A stretch of 5,932 nt of DNA, taken from NCBI GenBank assembly GCA_005883085.1, contig VBAY01000096.1, forward strand, positions 1 to 5,932, read 5' to 3'. Shown piece after piece: positions 1-4,530 of this stretch. The translations under genes were made by a program, and so were the position numbers. This DNA is from Candidatus Bathyarchaeota archaeon (lineage in GTDB: Archaea; Thermoproteota; Bathyarchaeia; 40CM-2-53-6). The notes below the pieces were generated by a model. That model was not told the DNA's origin and made no database searches. It saw only the letters and a program-made list of their open reading frames with translations. Within the stretch, counting starts at the first letter, position 1; each line of letters begins with the position of its first letter.

Positions 1-206
1 TCACCCACAACGAGAGAGGACACTATCTTCTTTGCTACGGCTCGTTGGTGCAATTCTCTGTCTCTCGTTAGTAGGACCATATTGTTCTCAACAGCGATTG
101 TTAGAAGGTCGTTGTCCTTTGCGCTCGCATCGTATCTTACCTCGTATCCTAGTATTCGCAACCACCTTGCCAGTCCACCGAGCATTCCGTCAACAAGAAA
201 TCTCAT
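1..206 (-). CDS. Mut7-C domain (DUF82) PIN-like RNase, 3'-truncated by window edge
   Basis: I translated the minus strand from the ATG at 206-204; it stays open to base 1, giving 68 residues with the C-terminus outside the window. It begins MRFLVDGMLGGLARWLRILG, followed by a Y-E-V-x-Y-D segment and then V-L-L-T-R-D-R-E-L. This is the recognisable N-terminal pattern of the Mut7-C family (PF01927), a PIN-like fold predicted to be a metal-dependent ribonuclease. Candidate metal-binding acids are D6, D31 or D33, and D49. The family commonly continues into a C-terminal zinc ribbon, which would lie beyond the window. The start codon forms an ATGA overlap with the dihydroorotase stop, with GGAAGG just upstream, so translational coupling within the operon is likely. 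Family assignment is confident; the RNA substrate and biological role are unknown. Confidence 0.85.
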   Translation of the reverse strand, partial: MRFLVDGMLGGLARWLRILGYEVRYDASAKDNDLLTIAVENNMVLLTRDRELHQRAVAKKIVSSLVVG

Positions 207-1561
207 ACGTGCCTTCCGCTTTTCAGAACTTTTCCGATGCCTGGCTCTCCTGTGATCTCTCCCTCGCGGTAGACAACCAACCCATTCACGATGGTAGTAT
301 GAACAACACCTTGAGTCTTCCAGCCCTCAAAGGGAGAGTAGTGAGCCTTCGAAAAGAATTTGTCGGGATCGATCCTTCCTCTTTTTTTCAGATCGACCAA
401 AACCAGGTCTCCGTCGGCTCCATTCTCAAGTCTTCCTTTCGAACGAAGATCGAAGACCTTCGCGGGATTGGTTGCGAGGAGAGAGACTAATCGTCCAAGG
501 GACAGCTTTCCCTTGTTGACCATGGTCAGCATCAAAGGCAAAGCGGTCTCGAGGCCTGGTATCCCGGGTGAGCTCTTTCGAGGCGTTCGCGCCTTTTCTT
601 TGACAGTATGTGGCGCATGATCGGTCGCCATGGTCGTTGGAATGCCCATCTTCATCGCTCGAAACAATTTTCGTGTATCCTTGTGGGATCTTAGCGGTGG
701 CAGCATCCACGCCTTCCAGCCTAGCCTCTTCACTTGATTCTGGGAGAGGAGAGTGTGAGGGGGCGTGACTTCCGAAGATACATGGCCTGAAGATCGGTTT
801 GAAATTGCCGACAAGCTGGACGGAAGACTAATGTGGCAGAAATGAACGCGACAACCAATCGGTCTCTGCAATCTTAAGATTCGTCTTACAGCACTCGTTT
901 CCGCAATTCCCCGTCGCAGTCTGACCATTTCTGCAAATGTCCTGATCTCTCCAGTCATTGGGAATTTAGTTGCGTCCTCTGCATGCACTGTGAGGAGAAG
1001 GGAAGCTTGCTTCGCGGCGTTCAAGACCTGGATGACTACCTTGTCATCGTCGATGTCCAAGGAGGCGATTGGGCTGGGCATGTAGAGTTTCATCGAGAAA
1101 GCCCCAGCAGATTTCATAGCCCTCACTTCATCATAATCATTGAGTGCGGCCGAGTGGAATCCTACATTCACTAGAATTTTCCCGGAAGCTCTCTCTGCTC
1201 TCTCTCTGAGGCGTTCGGCCGAGTCGGTAGGTGGAAGAGAATTGGGCATGTCTATGACTGAGGTGAATCCACCCGCTGCAGCCGCCGCTGTTCCGGTTGT
1301 GAAGTCTTCTTTGTAGGACAGCTTCATATCACGTAAGTGGACATGACCGTCAATCAGTCCCGGCAGTACTAGCAACCGCTGGGCTAGAATCTCCCCGTCA
1401 GCCCGTTCTGTGATATTCCGCGCTATTCTTCGAATCTTGCCTTGTTCAACGAGGATAGAGCCCCTGGTTGTGTCGTTCTTGGTCCAGATGTGGGCGTCTC
1501 GAATTAGTAGGCTGGGAAGGCCTGACGTCTCGTCGCTTTTACTCCTCTTCAGGTGCTTCAA
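203..1561 (-). CDS. pyrC: Dihydroorotase
   Basis: Cytosolic zinc amidohydrolase of de novo pyrimidine synthesis, interconverting N-carbamoyl-L-aspartate and dihydroorotate. With a TTG start at 1561 it has 452 residues, normal for a class I archaeal/bacterial enzyme. Visible active-site elements are D-G-H-V-H-L-R-D (metal ligands H73 and H75, substrate-binding R77), the expected carbamylated lysine in S-M-K-L-Y-M (K158), T-V-H-A-E-D (H193), F-C-H-I-S (H243), and A-T-D-H-A-P-H with catalytic D314. P-G-I-P-G-L-E (332-338) and the C-terminal N-P-A-K-V-F and G-A-D-G-D-L-V-L-V-D blocks are typical of the family. The start is uncertain: homology is expected from about residue 17 (S-L-L-I-R-D-A-H-I), no ATG lies there, and an ATG at 1597 would lengthen the overlap with the CBS gene from 23 to 59 bases. 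GAGGAG sits at the CBS stop but has no standard start at normal spacing. A hydantoinase/allantoinase paralog is the alternative; H-L-R-D and the motif set favour dihydroorotase. Confidence 0.92.
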   Translation of the reverse strand: MKHLKRSKSDETSGLPSLLIRDAHIWTKNDTTRGSILVEQGKIRRIARNITERADGEILAQRLLVLPGLIDGHVHLRDMKLSYKEDFTTGTAAAAAGGFTSVIDMPNSLPPTDSAERLRERAERASGKILVNVGFHSAALNDYDEVRAMKSAGAFSMKLYMPSPIASLDIDDDKVVIQVLNAAKQASLLLTVHAEDATKFPMTGEIRTFAEMVRLRRGIAETSAVRRILRLQRPIGCRVHFCHISLPSSLSAISNRSSGHVSSEVTPPHTLLSQNQVKRLGWKAWMLPPLRSHKDTRKLFRAMKMGIPTTMATDHAPHTVKEKARTPRKSSPGIPGLETALPLMLTMVNKGKLSLGRLVSLLATNPAKVFDLRSKGRLENGADGDLVLVDLKKRGRIDPDKFFSKAHYSPFEGWKTQGVVHTTIVNGLVVYREGEITGEPGIGKVLKSGRHV

Positions 1562-2174
1562 GATCCCTAGAACAGTCGGTGCAGAGGAATATCCCATCTT
1601 TCTGGACGAGGCTGTCTGACCATGTCTCGCATTCGTCGCAGTATCCTCCAAGCGTCGGTCGGGTCCGCGGGCTCTCCAGTCCAGCCCGATTCTTTTCGGA
1701 GGCTAGGTCGATTATCGCGGGCGTTACTTGCAAGATGTCTTTCATAGTTACGATTCCTACCAGTTTTCCTTCGTCCATTACGGCGAGTCGTCGAATCTTC
1801 TTGTGATTCATGATTTTTGCCGCTTCGGTGACCGTAGCTCTTGGGGTGATAGTTGCTACTGGCTTCGACATCGTCTGACCAACCTTCAGTTCGGACGGAA
1901 GAACGTTTCTTGCAGCGACTCTCTGGACAATATCTCTCTCTGTGATTATTCCGGCCGGGTTTCCGGACTTGTCTACAATGATTACGCAGCCGATGTCATG
2001 TTTGCCCATAAGCTTCGACACTCCTGCAACGGTCTCGTTCTCCTTCGCCGTGATCGGCGGTCGCGACATTATGTCGCGAACGAGAATGTCCGGCTCGGTC
2101 TCGTGAACCGACAATGCAAGATGCGCCTTTTCCTCGCCATCTATAAAATCTTCATGCAGTGACGAGTCTAGCAA
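1539..2174 (-). CDS. CBS-domain pair protein with C-terminal zinc ribbon
   Basis: A soluble protein of up to 211 residues with two CBS domains, roughly 30-86 and 97-152. Each ends in the usual G-x-x-T-x-x-D signature (G75-I-I-T-E-R-D81 and G140-I-V-T-M-K-D146). A short linker leads to a zinc ribbon with C179-x2-C182 and C198-x2-C201. CBS pairs (Bateman modules) bind adenosine nucleotides or S-adenosylmethionine and act as energy or metabolite sensors; the C-terminal ribbon may bind a partner or nucleic acid. As first gene of the operon with pyrC and a Mut7-C gene, it could sense a nucleotide and modulate pyrimidine synthesis, but that is inference. No in-frame ATG occurs before residue 36. 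The listed start is TTG at 2174; a TTG at 2114 fits better with the TATA-like sequence at 2141-2149 and would give a 191-residue product with both CBS domains intact. Ligand and target are unknown. Confidence 0.88.
   Translation of the reverse strand: MLDSSLHEDFIDGEEKAHLALSVHETEPDILVRDIMSRPPITAKENETVAGVSKLMGKHDIGCVIIVDKSGNPAGIITERDIVQRVAARNVLPSELKVGQTMSKPVATITPRATVTEAAKIMNHKKIRRLAVMDEGKLVGIVTMKDILQVTPAIIDLASEKNRAGLESPRTRPTLGGYCDECETWSDSLVQKDGIFLCTDCSRDLEAPEEE
2141..2149. promoter_or_regulatory. TATA-box-like element between divergent genes
   Basis: The plus strand reads CTATAAAAT and the minus strand ATTTTATAG, both acceptable archaeal TATA boxes. Read on plus, a transcript would start near 2170, leaving about 43 bases before the TTG at 2214 and including GAGGTG at 2195-2200. 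Read on minus, it would start near 2119, almost leaderless to an in-frame TTG at 2114 of the CBS gene. I see no better box upstream of 2174 on the minus strand. Direction of use is not determined. Confidence 0.45.
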
Positions 2175-2213
2175 AGATTATCTGCGTCGCGATTGAGGTG
2201 TGCTTGATCGTTC

Positions 2214-2576
2214 TTGGTTGCGGGTCCCGGGTCTAGTTTGGCTCTTGAACCCTCTGAGCCTCAGAAAATCCGGTCAGTCTCGCCGCCTACGCTGGTGTAC
2301 TGGACACGTCTTGGGTTTGCGGTTTTGGCAGGAGTGTTGTACAACGCCTTGGGTCTCAGTGGACCGAGCGTTTTGGAGGGAACGGCCTCCGCGGTTAGTA
2401 TGGGGATCGGAATCTATGCGATCTCGGTTATACTGGTCAAGTACGTTTTCCGTTATGGACCCACAGAGTTGAAGGGGCCAAATAAGCATATTACGCTGGG
2501 AATTGGTAGCTATATTATCTGGTTCCTGTTCACAACGATTCTGCTGAATACGATTATTCATCCTGGTCCGTACTAG
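2214..2576 (+). CDS. Three-helix membrane protein, EMC6-like candidate
   Basis: A 120-residue integral membrane protein. A polar N-terminal stretch (1-28) precedes three predicted hydrophobic helices at about 31-48, 56-78 and 95-115. Between helices 2 and 3 lies a polar loop, Y-G-P-T-E-L-K-G-P-N-K-H. Size, three-helix layout, the small-residue-rich second helix and the charged loop before an aromatic W-F-L-F third helix resemble archaeal EMC6-like (Rab5-interacting family) proteins, relatives of an ER membrane complex subunit that helps insert membrane proteins. I judged this from recalled patterns, so function is tentative. The start is TTG; a stop lies in frame just upstream at 2205 and the first internal ATG is codon 63. 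GAGGTG at 2195-2200 is 13 bases before the TTG, longer than ideal, and a TTG at 2238 is an alternative. Its end overlaps the convergent gene by 23 bases. Confidence 0.75.
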   Translation: MVAGPGSSLALEPSEPQKIRSVSPPTLVYWTRLGFAVLAGVLYNALGLSGPSVLEGTASAVSMGIGIYAISVILVKYVFRYGPTELKGPNKHITLGIGSYIIWFLFTTILLNTIIHPGPY

Positions 2577-3027
2577 GTGTCGATTGGTCGAGAGTCACCT
2601 GCTCGGGTGGAGGCGGCGCGGCGGGGGCTGGCTGGTTTTTCATATTGGCGAGCAGTGTGAAGTAGTCTTCGAGAGCTTTGAAGTACCCTCGATCATATTC
2701 GCCGTGCAGCTCATTTGCGGCGAATTCAGAGAACTCTTTCTTGAAATTGTTAATCGCATCCTCTGGCCGGTTGGCTAGGACTTTTGGTAGAAAGATGTAC
2801 TTGTCATCGTTGTTCCGGTATGATAGCATCAATCCTTCGAGCGCTTTGACGTATCCTCTTGACCACTGAGAGTTGTCCGACTTCTGCCGTATGATGTCGA
2901 GTTCTTTCTCTGCATCGGTCCATGCTCTTGCTTCTACGTTTTCGAGAAACTTGTTCACCGGAAGTTGTGGAATCACTTTCGGTCCTCCTTTATCGGCGTC
3001 GTTTGACCTCGTCTTCTTCTGAGACAT
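2554..3027 (-). CDS. Uncharacterised helical protein coupled to radA
   Basis: A 157-residue soluble protein with no membrane segment or signal peptide; I do not recognise it as a named family. It has a charged, lysine-rich N-terminus (1-20), a mostly helical core (25-130), and a proline/acidic tail with A-P-A-A-P-P-P-P near 135-141. The core holds a duplicated motif: W55-S-R-G-Y-V-K-A-L-E64 and Y111-D-R-G-Y-F-K-A-L-E120, 56 residues apart, each after a charged amphipathic helix, which suggests two tandem helical-hairpin units of TPR-like character. The ATG at 3027 lies 38 bases inside the 3' end of radA, behind a strong GGAGG at 3036-3040, so it is co-transcribed and probably translationally coupled. 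A role with RadA in recombination or repair is inference from this arrangement. Its 3' end overlaps the opposing membrane-protein gene. Confidence 0.88.
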   Translation of the reverse strand: MSQKKTRSNDADKGGPKVIPQLPVNKFLENVEARAWTDAEKELDIIRQKSDNSQWSRGYVKALEGLMLSYRNNDDKYIFLPKVLANRPEDAINNFKKEFSEFAANELHGEYDRGYFKALEDYFTLLANMKNQPAPAAPPPPEQVTLDQSTPSTDQDE

Positions 3028-3994
3028 CGACTATTCCTCCGTCTGTGACTTTGAAGATTCTTTCACCCTCAGGCAGGTATGGGCTTGATACAAGTCGGGC
3101 TATGCGTATTGGGCCGTTGGCAGCTCGGCGGAGGAAAACTCGTGTGTGGCTTGTGTGGGCCACAATGTGTCCGCCTACAGCGTCTACGGAGTTAGCGAAG
3201 AACTGGTCGGGCTTCGCCATGACCTGGTTGGTGACTATGGCGACAGCGTTGAATCCACGTGCGAGACGGATTAGTCGGTGCATGTGGTTGTTGAGGCGTT
3301 GTTGTCTCTCCGCAAGCATCTCTCTCCCGATATATTCGCTTCTGAAGTGGGATGTTAGCGAGTCGATGATGATCAGGCGGATATTGTTGTCTTTGATGAT
3401 CTGGTCTGCTTTCTCCAGGAGAAGTATCTGGTGGTCGGAGTTGTAGGCTTCCGAGTAGATGATCCTCTGCGCCACATCGGTAGGCTCTAAGCCTGCTGTC
3501 TTTGCCATTCGCACGATCCATTCTGGACGGAATGTTTGCTCTGTGTCTAGGTAGAGGGCTCCTCCATCCAGGCCACCTTTGTCAACTGGTAGTTGGACAT
3601 TGATCGCTAGCTGGTGGCAGAGGATGGACTTGCCAACGCTGTATTCGCCGTAGAATTCTGTGATGGTCTGGGTCTCGAGGCCGCCGCCGATTAGTCCGTC
3701 GAATGCTTTGCTTCCGGTTGTGAGGCGACGCACGTTCGCTTTCATCTTCATGAGTTCGTCGGCCCTGACGAACGAAAGTGAAATGCTGTCTCTGGCTTCT
3801 GCGATGATCTTTGCTGCTTGTTTCTCTCCTATTCCAGCGGGTACAAGTTCTCTCACTGTGGCTGTTGCTAGGCTCTCGATGGTGTGAAAGCCAAGTTCTT
3901 TCAGTTTCTCGGATGTCGATGGTCCGACGCCCGGTAGGTCTTCTACAACCTCGTATTTCCGGACGGCTTCCTGAGTCACTAGGGTCTCACTCAA
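2990..3994 (-). CDS. radA: DNA repair and recombination protein RadA
   Basis: Archaeal Rad51/RecA-family recombinase, 334 residues, which forms ATP-dependent filaments on single-stranded DNA and catalyses strand exchange. An N-terminal helix-hairpin-helix DNA-binding domain spans about 17-70 (L-P-G-V-G-P-S-T-S-E-K-L and P-A-G-I-G-E-K-Q-A-A). The polymerisation motif F-V-R-A is at 75-78. The ATPase core has Walker A G116-E-Y-S-V-G-K-S123, catalytic E152 in D-T-E-Q-T-F-R-P-E, and Walker B L-I-I-I-D211. DNA-binding loop 1 is about 218-234 and loop 2 about 256-280 (N-Q-V-M-A-K-P-D through G-G-H-I-V-A-H). Walker A differs from the usual archaeal G-E-F-G-S-G-K-T-Q, but the essential G-K-S is intact. 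Full length and the HhH domain argue for true RadA over the shorter RadB paralog. The start is TTG at 3994, with GTG at codon 6 as alternative; the first in-frame ATG is codon 82. Confidence 0.96.
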   Translation of the reverse strand: MSETLVTQEAVRKYEVVEDLPGVGPSTSEKLKELGFHTIESLATATVRELVPAGIGEKQAAKIIAEARDSISLSFVRADELMKMKANVRRLTTGSKAFDGLIGGGLETQTITEFYGEYSVGKSILCHQLAINVQLPVDKGGLDGGALYLDTEQTFRPEWIVRMAKTAGLEPTDVAQRIIYSEAYNSDHQILLLEKADQIIKDNNIRLIIIDSLTSHFRSEYIGREMLAERQQRLNNHMHRLIRLARGFNAVAIVTNQVMAKPDQFFANSVDAVGGHIVAHTSHTRVFLRRAANGPIRIARLVSSPYLPEGERIFKVTDGGIVDVSEEDEVKRRR

Positions 3995-4024
3995 CTAGTA
4001 TGATCTTGGAATCTGTTTCGAGAT

Positions 4025-4032
4025 TATTTAAA
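4025..4032 (-). promoter_or_regulatory. TATA box of radA
   Basis: The minus strand carries TTTAAATA, a near-consensus archaeal box A, centred about 34 bases upstream of the radA TTG. Using the usual spacing of about 26 bases, transcription would begin near 4002, giving a leader of only about 8 bases. No ribosome-binding sequence precedes the start, so a nearly leaderless radA mRNA is likely. Confidence 0.75.
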
Positions 4033-4073
4033 CTGCAATTTGGTAAAGGGGTCTGATTTAGAGCTGAGACGTT

Positions 4074-4095
4074 TCCGAAGATAATCGGGTTCGGA
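4074..4095. other. Short inverted repeat in divergent promoter region
   Basis: TCCGAA (4074-4079) and TTCGGA (4090-4095) are perfect 6-base inverted arms around a 10-base spacer. They lie between radA and the plus-strand membrane gene, about 45 bases upstream of the radA TATA box and about 90 bases before the TTG at 4183. This could be a regulator binding site or chance; arms this short are weak evidence. The rest of 3995-4182 holds no gene I can support. Confidence 0.25.
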
Positions 4096-4138
4096 GGGTC
4101 TAATGTACTTGGTTTCTGGTTTCGCAGGTTACAACACC

Positions 4139-4146
4139 CTTAATGT
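4139..4146 (+). promoter_or_regulatory. Weak candidate TATA box for the 4183 gene
   Basis: CTTAATGT is the most TATA-like plus-strand sequence at roughly suitable distance, centred about 41 bases before the TTG at 4183. It would place the transcript start near 4168. It matches the archaeal consensus poorly and is offered only as the best candidate in this gap. Confidence 0.25.
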
Positions 4147-4174
4147 GAGTTCCTGTTGGTTGTGCTGTTGCGTT

Positions 4175-4179
4175 GAGGA
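4175..4179 (+). promoter_or_regulatory. Ribosome binding site supporting TTG start at 4183
   Basis: GAGGA ends three bases before the TTG at 4183, a short but usable spacing. A competing AGGAGG at 4228-4233 precedes in-frame TTG codons at 4246 and 4249, so the start is not fully settled. Confidence 0.4.
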
Positions 4180-4182
4180 TTA

Positions 4183-4530
4183 TTGGGGGTTGAGGGAGAG
4201 GAGGCCCAACCCAGGAAGAGCAATAGTAGGAGGTACATAGAAAATTTGTTGGGCTGGTCTAGCGAGGAGTCTACAGGAGTTGGGGTCTACGAGACCGCTC
4301 TTCTCACCTCTCTGCTCGAGTACTCCATCGTGCTCTTCTTCGGTACGTGGTTGATCGTGGAGTACTTTTACAATGTCTACGAGCAGCAGTACTTCGGCTC
4401 GTTCAATCCAGTCTTCCTGGTCGGTGTATTGATGGCGGCCTCAGCCTACGGCTTCATGAGACTGGTCTCCACCGTTAGGACCGGTTTGAGGCCAACGAGG
4501 GTGAAGAAGAAGGTCGAGGATGATTATTGA
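4183..4530 (+). CDS. Two-helix membrane protein with YFYNVY motif
   Basis: A 115-residue protein I do not recognise. The N-terminus (1-38) is polar with basic R-K-S-N-S-R-R, followed by hydrophobic helices at about 40-60 and 75-95 and a basic tail (V-R-T-G-L-R-P-T-R-V-K-K-K). By the positive-inside rule both termini face the cytoplasm and only a short aromatic loop of about 15 residues faces outward. That loop begins at the end of helix 1 with W56-L-I-V-E-Y-F-Y-N-V-Y66, and a near-identical signature occurs in the next gene, so the two are probably paralogs that may assemble together. No in-frame ATG occurs before codon 84, so the start is TTG (4183, or 4246 after AGGAGG). Its stop TGA shares one base with the next gene's ATG (TGATG), indicating tight coupling. 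It is transcribed divergently from radA. Function is unknown. Confidence 0.8.
   Translation: MGVEGEEAQPRKSNSRRYIENLLGWSSEESTGVGVYETALLTSLLEYSIVLFFGTWLIVEYFYNVYEQQYFGSFNPVFLVGVLMAASAYGFMRLVSTVRTGLRPTRVKKKVEDDY

Noticed and set aside
32..490. Plus-strand open frame of 152 codons at the left edge
   Set aside because: It lies opposite the Mut7-C start and the 3' end of dihydroorotase, both with clear family motifs; its own translation resembles no protein I know.
1728..2162. Plus-strand open frame of 144 codons
   Set aside because: It is antisense to the CBS domains, which have clear G-x-x-T-x-x-D motifs on the minus strand.
2922..3446. Plus-strand open frame of 174 codons
   Set aside because: It is antisense to the RadA core, including loop 2 and Walker B, and shows no recognisable features.
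3995..4182. Possible small RNA or small gene in the divergent intergenic region
   Set aside because: No tRNA-like fold, strong hairpin with a T-run or convincing short reading frame is visible; promoters account for the space.
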